The notes under the pieces were generated by a model. It made no database searches and was not told the origin of the DNA. It saw only the letters and a program-made list of their open reading frames with translations. Shown in pieces: positions 1 to 5,314 of a DNA stretch of 5,314 nt; position 1 is the first letter of the stretch; each line of letters starts with the position of its first letter. The translations under genes were made by a program, and so were the position numbers. Origin of the DNA: Prevotellaceae bacterium (GTDB lineage: Bacteria; Bacteroidota; Bacteroidia; Bacteroidales; Bacteroidaceae); assembly GCA_022508685.1 (NCBI GenBank), contig JAFLUS010000168.1, positions 1 to 5,314 of the forward strand. Reading direction: 5' to 3'.

Positions 1-404
1 TCATTCAAAAAGACCGACATCGCGACATTGCCGTCGGACATTCCCTCCACGGCATCCATCGCGACGACCTCGATATGCGCCTCGGCGGACACCCCATTCG
101 CAACGAAGCCTCACAAGGACAAGGCAAAACCTATCTTATCAGCCTCAAATTGGCACAATTCGACTTTCTGCGCCACACACGCACAGGCCCCACCACTCCC
201 ATTCTCCTACTCGATGACCTTTTCGACAAACTGGACACCGAGCGCATCGAGCGCATCATCCACCTCCTTGCAGCCAAGAATTTCGGGCAAATCTTCATCA
301 CCGACACCAACCGCGAACATCTCGACCGCATTCTGCAACAATCCCCCGTTGAACATAAAATCTTCACCATGCGACAGGGCAATATCTTTATTTATAAAGC
401 ATAG
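1..404 (+). CDS. recF: DNA replication and repair protein RecF, C-terminal part (5' truncated by window edge)
   Basis: The frame is open from base 3 to a TAG at 402-404, giving 133 residues. Full RecF is about 360-370 residues, so roughly the last third is present. RecF is an SMC-like ATPase that binds gapped DNA at stalled forks and, with RecO and RecR, helps load RecA. Visible marks, numbered from the first in-frame codon: a GIHRDDL stretch at 17-23 (usually GPHRDDL in RecF), the ABC/SMC signature SQGQ at 37-40 followed by GKT, a Walker B strand ILLLDDL at 67-73 with its acidic pair, the FDKLD D-loop right after it, and an IFITDT strand at 97-102. The Walker A site lies upstream, outside the window. 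The gene converges with the rhamnosidase gene, leaving 19 bases between stop codons. Family assignment is secure. The ATG at 75-77 is internal and not the start. Confidence 0.95.
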   Translation, partial: IQKDRHRDIAVGHSLHGIHRDDLDMRLGGHPIRNEASQGQGKTYLISLKLAQFDFLRHTRTGPTTPILLLDDLFDKLDTERIERIIHLLAAKNFGQIFITDTNREHLDRILQQSPVEHKIFTMRQGNIFIYKA

Positions 405-423
405 ATTCACAATTGGCAGTCTT

Positions 424-451
424 TCACCACTCAACTTCAAACGAGTGGTGA
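424..451. terminator. Inverted repeat between convergent genes, possible bidirectional terminator
   Basis: TCACCACTC at 424-432 is the exact reverse complement of GAGTGGTGA at 443-451, giving a 9-bp stem with a 10-base loop. It covers the stop codon and last codons of the minus-strand rhamnosidase gene and starts 19 bases after the recF stop. The symmetrical hairpin could stop transcription from both sides. The weakness is that no T-tract directly follows the stem on either strand; on the plus strand the nearest T-run is at 464-468. A terminator role is inferred from position; the stem itself is read directly. Confidence 0.35.
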
Positions 452-3072
452 CCAGAACCTACGTTTTTAGTAGTTGTACTACCATCGGCACAAGGCAGAA
501 GCAGTTGGCCATTGGTATTGGGTGGTAATGTAGCATCAAGCCTGAAGATACGTTGCAGCGTATCCAACTGCCATGTACAGGCAATTTTTCCGTAAGGCGA
601 TTGATAAGTAGTCGATGCCGAAGTCAAATCGCCGACGACTTGCGGTGCTATGAGGATATGACGGTAACCGACAGTGCCTGCTTGCTGACGAATTCCGCCT
701 ACAGAAGCGTATAGCCATTCAAGGATATGGCCGAGCATGAGGTGGTTGTTCGACGCATTGGGCAATGCTTGCCATGATTCGGTAAGGGCGGTTGCACCAT
801 GTTTCAATTGGTATCCATAGCCGGGCGTATCGGTACGAATGTTCATGTCATAGATGATGTCGGAACGTCCGTTGTCGGCAAGGGCGGTCAGGAGATAATG
901 AAAGCCAATGTCACCCGTAGTGAGTGCATTACCACGTTGGCGGATGTCATGAACGAGATGACAGAGAGCATATTCAATTTCGTCAGCGTCTAATAATCCG
1001 AGTGCAATGGTCATGGCAATGGCGGTTTGGCTGTTGCGTTCTATTTCGTGCGTCTGCGAATTCAGAAAAGCTTGACGGAATGCAGCACGGACGGCTTCCG
1101 CCATGTGTGCATAGTGCTGTGCATCATCGCGTTCACCGAGGAGTTCAGCCATTTGTTGCATCGTGGCAATGTCATGGTAATAGATGGCCGTGGCTGTGAG
1201 CGCGGTAGAGGTGAGTTGGGCATATCCCGGCGGATTGGGACCGATGTCGTACCAGTCTCCCAAACCATAAGCGAGAATACCATCTGCAGCACGGCTCGTC
1301 AGGTAGTCGAGATAGCGTTTCATGGCGGGATAATGGCGGCGGATGAGTTGGTCGTCGCCGTAAGTCTGATAGTATTGCCACGGTACAATGATGAATGCAC
1401 TACCCCATTCGGGCGAATCTTCAAAACCATCGGCAAAGCGGGTGTACTCTGGTGTGATGGATGGAATACATCCGTCGGGACGTTGCGACGTCTCCATATC
1501 GTGGAGTATCTTGGCATAGAATGTACGGTAATCGTAGCGATACAGGATAGAGGATTGCATCAGATGGGCTTGCTCTATCCAGCCTAATTTCTCGCGGTGA
1601 GGACAATCGGTCAGTATGCTTTGCGCATTACTGCGTATTGCCCAGTCAATCAGTGTGTGAATTTGATTAAACAGCGGATTTGAGCAACTGAAGGTTCCAG
1701 CTTCGTCAGCAGCATTTGAGATGTGCAGCCCTTTCAGTGCAGTCAGCACTGGCAAGTTGTTGGGGTTGTCTTCGTCTGCGGGAACAGCACCTTCCACTTG
1801 CACATAGCGGAAGCCGTAGTAGGAGAATTGCGGTTGCCAGTGTTCGGGAGCGTTACCATTGGTACGATACGAGAAATAGTAAGGTTGCCCGATGGCACTC
1901 TGATTAACGGTGCTGTCGGCATTGAGCAGTTCCGCTGGTCGGAAAATGACATGCCGTCCTCGTTCGCCTGCGAGTTCGATGGAGATGATGCCAGAGAAGT
2001 TCTGTCCCAAATCGTAGACCCAATGTCCTGCGGCATTCTTAAACTTTTGCTTGATTGGCATCTCCTGTCGGACAATGACGGGAATGGAAGTCTGCGAATG
2101 CAACGTTCCTACATATTGGGTGGAAATGGCGTGCGTCCATTGCACATCGTCGAATGTGGGTTGCGTCCAGTTTGAAGAAGGCAACAACGTGGCATCGTAG
2201 TCTTCTCCTCCAAAAATGCTGGAATACACAATGGGGCTTGGAGCCACGCGCCATGTCGTATCGCTCACCACGTCGTCGATTGTCCCGTCTTCGTATTCAA
2301 TGTGCATCAACAGACGCATTTTGGGTGCGCCATAGTCTGTGAGGAGTTTGAAATAGCGTTCACGGGGAATGTAGTGGAAACCGTTTCCCAACATGATGCC
2401 GATGGCGTTGCTTCCTTGTTGCAAATGATGGGTAACGTCGAACGTCACGTATAGGGCTTCGACGTCGTATTTTGTCCATCCTGCATCGAGGAAATGATTA
2501 CCGACTTTCTTGCCGTTGAGAAAGAGGTCGAAATGTCCCAGCCCACAGACGTAAGCCGTTGCTCGTTGCACGGGTTTTGGCAGAAAGAATGCTTTTCGCA
2601 GCAACGGCAAGCGGTAATCAGTGGTTACCGCTTGTGCTTCTTGTGCATGATGGTCGGGCTGCATGGCAATCCATTGTGCCTGTCGCCAATCGGATTCGTC
2701 GAACAATCCGGTGGAAAAGTCTTTCCATGCACTCCATGCCGTTTGCCGACCGACCGTACCCCAACAGCGTACACGCCATTGGTAATGCGTAGCAGGCTGA
2801 AGGGCTGTACCGCCATAAGGAATGGATACAGAGCGGTCGGACCACACTTTGCGGCTGTCCCATATCAGCTTGCCGTCTGTCCGCACTTGGATCTGATAGG
2901 CTTTCTGCCAATAGTTCGGCTTGTCGGTAGCGACTTTCCAACTCAATCGCGGCGCAGTTTGCTCCACCCCGAGCGGATTGGGCAAGTCTTCGCAGCGGAG
3001 GTCACAGACGGTCTGAGCAGTTGCCGATTGCAGCACTACCCACAAGGCAAGGAGGCTCAATAATGGTTTCAT
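424..3072 (-). CDS. Secreted GH78-type alpha-L-rhamnosidase
   Basis: An 882-residue protein expected to hydrolyse terminal alpha-L-rhamnose from plant or microbial glycans and glycosides, with inversion, outside the cytoplasm. Residues 1-19 form a Sec signal (MKP, hydrophobic core, SATA before Q20) with no lipobox, so a periplasmic or secreted protein is likely. The domain order fits bacterial GH78: Fn3-like N-domain about 21-125 (LRCEDLPNPLGVEQTAPRLSW), jelly-roll domain about 130-320 with FLNGKKVG and AGWTKYD, beta-domain about 335-450 (YDLGQNFSG), (alpha/alpha)6 barrel about 455-795, and C-terminal beta-domain about 800-882. The DCPHREKLGW motif at 489-498 carries the likely general acid E494, and TESW at 764-767 carries the likely base E765, followed by N776-H777. 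These roles rest on alignment from memory to characterised GH78 enzymes. The gene lies 17 bases after an unknown gene on the same strand and is probably co-transcribed with it. A GGGAAG in that gap is a weak ribosome site. No susC/susD pair is visible. The exact substrate cannot be read. Confidence 0.93.
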   Translation of the reverse strand: MKPLLSLLALWVVLQSATAQTVCDLRCEDLPNPLGVEQTAPRLSWKVATDKPNYWQKAYQIQVRTDGKLIWDSRKVWSDRSVSIPYGGTALQPATHYQWRVRCWGTVGRQTAWSAWKDFSTGLFDESDWRQAQWIAMQPDHHAQEAQAVTTDYRLPLLRKAFFLPKPVQRATAYVCGLGHFDLFLNGKKVGNHFLDAGWTKYDVEALYVTFDVTHHLQQGSNAIGIMLGNGFHYIPRERYFKLLTDYGAPKMRLLMHIEYEDGTIDDVVSDTTWRVAPSPIVYSSIFGGEDYDATLLPSSNWTQPTFDDVQWTHAISTQYVGTLHSQTSIPVIVRQEMPIKQKFKNAAGHWVYDLGQNFSGIISIELAGERGRHVIFRPAELLNADSTVNQSAIGQPYYFSYRTNGNAPEHWQPQFSYYGFRYVQVEGAVPADEDNPNNLPVLTALKGLHISNAADEAGTFSCSNPLFNQIHTLIDWAIRSNAQSILTDCPHREKLGWIEQAHLMQSSILYRYDYRTFYAKILHDMETSQRPDGCIPSITPEYTRFADGFEDSPEWGSAFIIVPWQYYQTYGDDQLIRRHYPAMKRYLDYLTSRAADGILAYGLGDWYDIGPNPPGYAQLTSTALTATAIYYHDIATMQQMAELLGERDDAQHYAHMAEAVRAAFRQAFLNSQTHEIERNSQTAIAMTIALGLLDADEIEYALCHLVHDIRQRGNALTTGDIGFHYLLTALADNGRSDIIYDMNIRTDTPGYGYQLKHGATALTESWQALPNASNNHLMLGHILEWLYASVGGIRQQAGTVGYRHILIAPQVVGDLTSASTTYQSPYGKIACTWQLDTLQRIFRLDATLPPNTNGQLLLPCADGSTTTKNVGSGHHSFEVEW

Positions 3073-3089
3073 GGCTGCACAGCACTTCC

Positions 3090-3722
3090 CTACTCGCTCA
3101 ATTCATCGGACGGAGCAGGTGTATTGTCTGCAGCGTCTGTGTCCGGAACGGATGATTCTTCTTGCTGCTCGTCGCCAAGGAAAGTGTATGTAAAATTATT
3201 GCTTTTGATGGACGGGAACTGGCTGCGCACATCGACGTCCTGTCGGTTGCGCAGATGTTCAATCATGCGGTTGTAGCAGTGCATGGCGCTGTCTGCCTTC
3301 AGCCGGACACGGAAGCGTGTGTCGACATACTGGCACTTGCCCGTATCGGGATTGGTGACCACGCGTTTGAAAATGAGGGATGCTTCGTACCAGCCTTCAT
3401 GCTGTTCGTTGAACAAATCCATTTGCGTGCGTTTGCGTTCTGCCATTGCGGAATGGTTGTCGCCTTGCTGCTTGCGCATTTTTTCCATGTACTTGAATTC
3501 TTCCAGCGTCTTGGCTTCGGTCTTCAGGAAGAGTACATAATTGCTGTAACTCACTTTCAGGCGAAACGGATAAGTGTTGTCAGACTCGGCAAAGTTGATG
3601 ATGCGGTCAATGGCATTGGCATCGTACTTGATTTCATCGATGGAGGAAAGAAAGGCAACAACTTCTTGAATATTTGTTGCAAGCGTGTCGTGGTCAAAAT
3701 ACCGAACGTACAAATTCATCAT
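3090..3722 (-). CDS. Conserved Bacteroidales protein of unknown function (MNLYVRYF family)
   Basis: A 210-residue protein with no signal peptide or membrane segment, so probably cytoplasmic. I cannot give it a function; the opening MNLYVRYFD resembles small conserved proteins I have seen in Bacteroides and Prevotella genomes. Visible parts: a short beta start (3-9), a helix-rich section about 14-46 (ATNIQEVVAFLSSIDE), strands about 52-69 (YPFRLKVSYSNYVLFLKTE), a charged coiled or linker section about 72-105 rich in K, R, E and Q, strands about 111-143 (WYEASLIFKRVV, DTRFRVRLK), a helix about 145-160, and a disordered acidic, Pro/Ser/Thr-rich tail about 184-210. Two ATG codons stand in tandem at the start; the second (3719-3717) may be the true start, since it gives MNLYVRYF directly. 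It is the first gene of a likely two-gene unit with the rhamnosidase, behind a leftward promoter at 3815-3847. Whether the two share a job is unknown. Confidence 0.8.
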   Translation of the reverse strand: MMNLYVRYFDHDTLATNIQEVVAFLSSIDEIKYDANAIDRIINFAESDNTYPFRLKVSYSNYVLFLKTEAKTLEEFKYMEKMRKQQGDNHSAMAERKRTQMDLFNEQHEGWYEASLIFKRVVTNPDTGKCQYVDTRFRVRLKADSAMHCYNRMIEHLRNRQDVDVRSQFPSIKSNNFTYTFLGDEQQEESSVPDTDAADNTPAPSDELSE

Positions 3723-3814
3723 AATAATCGTTATAAAGGTAAATAGTACTTAAAAGAACGCTTCGGGTTTGCATATTCTTTATTATCATGAACTGCAAAA
3801 AGCATTATCGAGTG

Positions 3815-3847
3815 CAAAGTTAGTCTTTTTGTCTGAAAAACTGCAAT
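3815..3847 (-). promoter_or_regulatory. Bacteroidota-type promoter for the leftward gene pair
   Basis: On the minus strand, bases 3822-3815 read TAACTTTG, a full match to the Bacteroidota -7 consensus TAnnTTTG. Upstream of it, after a 21-bp spacer, 3847-3844 reads ATTG, three of four matches to the -33 TTTG element. Transcription would start near 3808, giving a leader of about 85 bases before the ATG at 3722. No other full TAnnTTTG match was found in this direction in the gap; TACCTTTA at 3741-3734 is a weaker one lying too close to the start codon. Confidence 0.6.
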
Positions 3848-3873
3848 AAAATGAAAAAAAAGCCGTAACTTCG
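3841..3873 (+). promoter_or_regulatory. Probable promoter for the queuosine transporter-queF operon
   Basis: TAACTTCG at 3866-3873 matches the Bacteroidota -7 element TAnnTTTG at all but one position and sits in the context GTAACTTCGCAGC, which is typical of such promoters. The -33 position about 21 bp upstream is poor (CTGC at 3841-3844 against TTTG). A start near 3880 would give a leader of about 75 bases that contains the whole pseudoknot at 3921-3951. The region overlaps the -33 part of the leftward promoter. Confidence 0.5.
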
Positions 3874-3906
3874 CAGCGATTTAACGCATTATTCATTTTA
3901 TGCATT

Positions 3907-3921
3907 ACCGCAGTAAGCGGT
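3907..3921 (+). other. Leader hairpin abutting the preQ1 aptamer
   Basis: ACCGC at 3907-3911 pairs with GCGGT at 3917-3921 around the 5-base loop AGTAA. The hairpin lies in the predicted leader of the queuosine operon and ends at the first base of the aptamer. Its GGT arm (3919-3921) is also complementary to ACC at 3952-3954, just before the start codon, so it may take part in the switching part of the leader. Pairing is read directly; the role is inference. A 5-bp stem can occur by chance. Confidence 0.4.
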
Positions 3922-3951
3922 CGTGTGCTTGAACACCACGTAAAAAACAAG
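3921..3951 (+). promoter_or_regulatory. preQ1 class I riboswitch (H-type pseudoknot aptamer)
   Basis: The leader can form the compact preQ1-I pseudoknot. P1 pairs CGTG (3922-3925) with CACG (3937-3940). Loop 1 is the six bases TGCTTG (3926-3931), comparable to UUCUAG of the Bacillus and UCGCAG of the Thermoanaerobacter aptamers as I remember them. P2 pairs CTTG (3928-3931) with CAAG (3948-3951). Loop 2 is AACA, followed by C3936 directly before the 3' strand of P1, the position of the preQ1-recognising cytosine. Loop 3 is T plus six A residues (3941-3947), the usual A-rich loop. P1 has four Watson-Crick pairs, with a U-U at the fifth position. The element ends three bases before the ATG of a queuosine-precursor transporter followed by queF. 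Ligand-stabilised P2 would sit in the ribosome footprint, so translational repression by preQ1 is the likely action. The genes downstream, not chosen in searching for the fold, strongly support the call. Confidence 0.82.
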
Positions 3952-3954
3952 ACC

Positions 3955-4704
3955 ATGACAACATCTGTTTCTTCGGTCGACAATGGTAGCCGCAGCACCA
4001 TTGCGACTTCGGATGCGCAGCAGCCGCATCAAGTGAGTGTAACCTTCATGCTGATGGGCATCTTTTTCTGTGTATGCCTTGTGGCGTCCAATCTGCTCGA
4101 AACGAAAATCGTGCAAGTGGGTCCCATTTCCATGACGGCAGGTTTCCTCGTGTTCCCCATTTCCTACATTCTCAACGACTGCATCGCTGAGGTATGGGGA
4201 TTTCGCAAGGCAAGGCTTGTCATTTGGACGGGGTTCCTGATGAATTTCTTTGTAGTGGCAGTGGGCGGACTTGCCGTCGCCATTCCGCCAGCCCCCTACT
4301 GGGCAGAGAACGAACCGCATTTTGAGTTTGTGTTCGGTCTGGCTCCACGCATTGCAGCAGCCAGTCTGCTCGCTTTCCTCGTCGGTTCGTTCCTTAACGC
4401 ATGGGTGATGAGCCGCATGAAGATTCGCGACAAGGAGCATCGTTTCGCTTGGCGTGCCATTGCTTCGACGCTGGTGGGCGAAAGTGCCGATTCGTTGGTC
4501 TTCTTTCCGCTCGCATTTGGCGGACTGATGAGCATACCGGATTTGCTCAAATTGGTCGTGCTGCAAATCACGGCAAAGACGCTGTACGAAATCGTTGCCT
4601 TGCCGCTCACCATTCGCATCGTCCGCCACGTGAAACGCACGGAAGGCGTGTCGGCATACGACGAAAACATATCGTATAACGTATTCAAAATCAAAAATCT
4701 ATAA
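3955..4704 (+). CDS. yhhQ: Queuosine precursor transporter, YhhQ/DUF165 (VUT) family
   Basis: A 249-residue inner-membrane protein. The family (COG1738) imports 7-deazaguanine precursors preQ0 and/or preQ1, as shown for E. coli YhhQ. After a polar N-terminus of about 26 residues come about six membrane segments, roughly 29-49, 57-75, 87-110, 131-150, 168-190 and 196-223. Family-type motifs are ASNLLETK (44-51), [16 protein letters not shown] (67-82) with acidic D75 and E79 inside the membrane region, and [18 protein letters not shown] (171-188). The ATG at 3955 is preferred: an in-frame GTG at 3925 would add ten residues but lies inside the aptamer. No Shine-Dalgarno sequence is visible. The queF gene starts 13 bases after the stop, so the two form an operon under the preQ1 leader. 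Which precursor is carried cannot be told from sequence. Confidence 0.93.
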   Translation: MTTSVSSVDNGSRSTIATSDAQQPHQVSVTFMLMGIFFCVCLVASNLLETKIVQVGPISMTAGFLVFPISYILNDCIAEVWGFRKARLVIWTGFLMNFFVVAVGGLAVAIPPAPYWAENEPHFEFVFGLAPRIAAASLLAFLVGSFLNAWVMSRMKIRDKEHRFAWRAIASTLVGESADSLVFFPLAFGGLMSIPDLLKLVVLQITAKTLYEIVALPLTIRIVRHVKRTEGVSAYDENISYNVFKIKNL

Positions 4705-4717
4705 TATTTTACTGCAC

Positions 4718-5185
4718 ATGAACTTACAACGAGAGGCAGAGGGGCTGAAAGCCCTCGGCACCACTACTGCATATCGGCAGGACTATGCGCCTGAAGTGTT
4801 GGAAACGTTTGAGAACAAACATCAAGACAACGACTATTGGGTACGCTTCAACTGCCCCGAATTCACGAGCCTGTGCCCCATCACCGGTCAGCCCGATTTT
4901 GCCGAAATCCGCATCAACTACATCCCCGACGTGCGCATGGTGGAAAGCAAGAGCCTGAAACTCTATCTGTTCAGTTTCCGCAACCACGGCGATTTCCACG
5001 AAGACTGCGTGAACACCATCATGAAAGACCTCATCCGACTGATGGACCCGAAATATATCGAAGTGACAGGCATCTTCACTCCTCGCGGCGGCATCAGCAT
5101 CTACCCATACGCCAACTACGGCCGCAAGGGGACGAAATACGAAGAAATGGCTGCCTTCCGCCTCCTCCGCCACGATATGGCATAA
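4718..5185 (+). CDS. queF: NADPH-dependent 7-cyano-7-deazaguanine (preQ0) reductase QueF
   Basis: A 155-residue cytoplasmic enzyme that reduces the nitrile of preQ0 to the aminomethyl group of preQ1 with two NADPH, the step before insertion into tRNA by Tgt. The length fits the short, single-domain (B. subtilis-like) QueF, a T-fold oligomer, not the long two-domain E. coli form. Catalytic Cys53 lies in [12 protein letters not shown], with Asp60 seven residues on, the same spacing as the known Cys/Asp pair. The QueF motif ESKSLKLY is at 76-83, and FHEDC at 93-97 supplies the substrate-binding His94 and Glu95. The end carries [16 protein letters not shown] (120-135), usual for the family. The gene starts 13 bases after the transporter stop with no clear ribosome site, so it is probably co-transcribed and indirectly controlled by the preQ1 leader. 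No queC, queD or queE is in the window. The protein appears complete. Confidence 0.96.
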   Translation: MNLQREAEGLKALGTTTAYRQDYAPEVLETFENKHQDNDYWVRFNCPEFTSLCPITGQPDFAEIRINYIPDVRMVESKSLKLYLFSFRNHGDFHEDCVNTIMKDLIRLMDPKYIEVTGIFTPRGGISIYPYANYGRKGTKYEEMAAFRLLRHDMA

Positions 5186-5239
5186 GCCTTCGCACATTCG
5201 ATTTTTCCTATTTATCAAGCATGCAGAAAAGGGCTTTTC

Positions 5240-5305
5240 GGCGTGCGCATAAACGTTCTGAGGCGTGCGCATAAGCGTTTTCAGGCGTATGCATAAGCGT
5301 GTTCA
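5240..5305. repeat. Three imperfect 22-bp tandem repeats downstream of queF
   Basis: Three head-to-tail 22-bp units lie at 5240-5261, 5262-5283 and 5284-5305. Each opens with GGCGT, has a GCATAARCGT core at the same place, and closes with TTCTGA, TTTTCA or GTTCA. Unit 3 differs from unit 2 mainly in TATGCA for TGCGCA and one base near the end; both variants keep a 6-base palindrome. The next bases (5306-5314) read CGTTTATGC, the inverse of the GCATAAACG core of unit 1, and the window then ends, so the array may continue. The stretch 5186-5239 before it holds no gene that I can support. Function unknown. Confidence 0.8.
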
Positions 5306-5314
5306 CGTTTATGC
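5291..5314. other. 24-base near-perfect palindrome at the window edge
   Basis: GCATAAGCGTG at 5291-5301 pairs with CACGTTTATGC at 5304-5314 through ten Watson-Crick pairs and one G-T wobble (5297 with 5308), leaving TT at the centre. It joins the core of the third tandem unit to an inverted copy of that core. It could be a terminator stem for the queF operon, a protein-binding site or part of a larger inverted repeat; what follows lies outside the window. Confidence 0.6.

Noticed and set aside
1027..1587. 186-residue plus-strand open frame inside the rhamnosidase gene, with others at 1723-2175 and 2494-3063
   Set aside because: All lie opposite a continuous 882-codon GH78 gene with complete domains; the translations look like no family I know.
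3162..3746. 194-residue plus-strand open frame opposite the unknown gene
   Set aside because: The minus strand has the MNLYVRYF start, a promoter and ordered secondary structure; the plus-strand frame runs past the start of that gene without its own promoter.
3908..3931. Second, tandem preQ1 aptamer suggested by CGCAGTAA, which resembles the Thermoanaerobacter loop
   Set aside because: No A-rich third loop or second pseudoknot strand follows it; it fits better as a plain hairpin.
3925..3954. In-frame GTG start giving a 259-residue transporter
   Set aside because: The GTG and the ten extra codons lie within the preQ1 aptamer; the ATG at 3955 is directly downstream and gives a normal polar N-terminus before the first membrane segment.
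3898..4629. 243-residue open frame antisense to the transporter gene
   Set aside because: Its translation is rich in His, Cys, Arg and Glu without family features, while the opposite strand encodes a clear membrane transporter.
5226..5239. GAAAAG-GG-CTTTTC palindrome as the queF terminator
   Set aside because: The 2-base loop is too tight for a good hairpin, and no T-tract follows it.
4724..5272. 182-residue open frame antisense to queF
   Set aside because: A shadow of queF, whose catalytic motifs are all present on the plus strand.
5240..5314. CRISPR array
   Set aside because: The 22-bp units are directly adjacent without unique spacers, and no cas gene is present.

Overview
The window looks like chromosomal DNA from a member of Bacteroidales, probably Prevotellaceae. 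The evidence is protein style (a GH78 rhamnosidase with a short Sec signal, and a small conserved protein opening MNLYVRYF), promoter elements of the Bacteroidota TAnnTTTG type, and start codons without clear Shine-Dalgarno sequences. The genus is an inference. No phage, transposon, CRISPR or tRNA signal was found.

Layout. (i) Bases 1-404, plus strand: the C-terminal 133 residues of RecF, cut by the window edge. (ii) Bases 424-3722, minus strand: a two-gene unit convergent with recF. A conserved protein of unknown function (3722-3090) is followed after 17 bases by a secreted GH78-type alpha-L-rhamnosidase (3072-424). A 9-bp inverted repeat covers the end of the rhamnosidase gene between the convergent genes. 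(iii) Bases 3723-3954: a divergent control region. It has a good TAACTTTG element facing left, a one-mismatch TAACTTCG element facing right, and a compact H-type pseudoknot that matches the preQ1 class I riboswitch. The pseudoknot ends three bases before an ATG. (iv) Bases 3955-5185, plus strand: a two-gene queuosine operon, a YhhQ/DUF165-family queuosine-precursor transporter followed after 13 bases by queF (preQ0 reductase). (v) Bases 5186-5314: non-coding DNA with three imperfect 22-bp tandem repeats, ending in a near-perfect 24-base palindrome that reaches the window edge.

How the genes fit together. The transporter would import a 7-deazaguanine precursor (preQ0 and/or preQ1), and QueF reduces preQ0 to preQ1, the base inserted into tRNA during queuosine synthesis. 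The leader pseudoknot is expected to sense preQ1 and turn down translation of the operon, closing a feedback loop. Transporter, enzyme and aptamer support each other, and this is the most interesting part of the window. The rhamnosidase would act outside the cytoplasm, removing terminal rhamnose from plant or microbial glycans. Its link to the upstream unknown gene is only positional.
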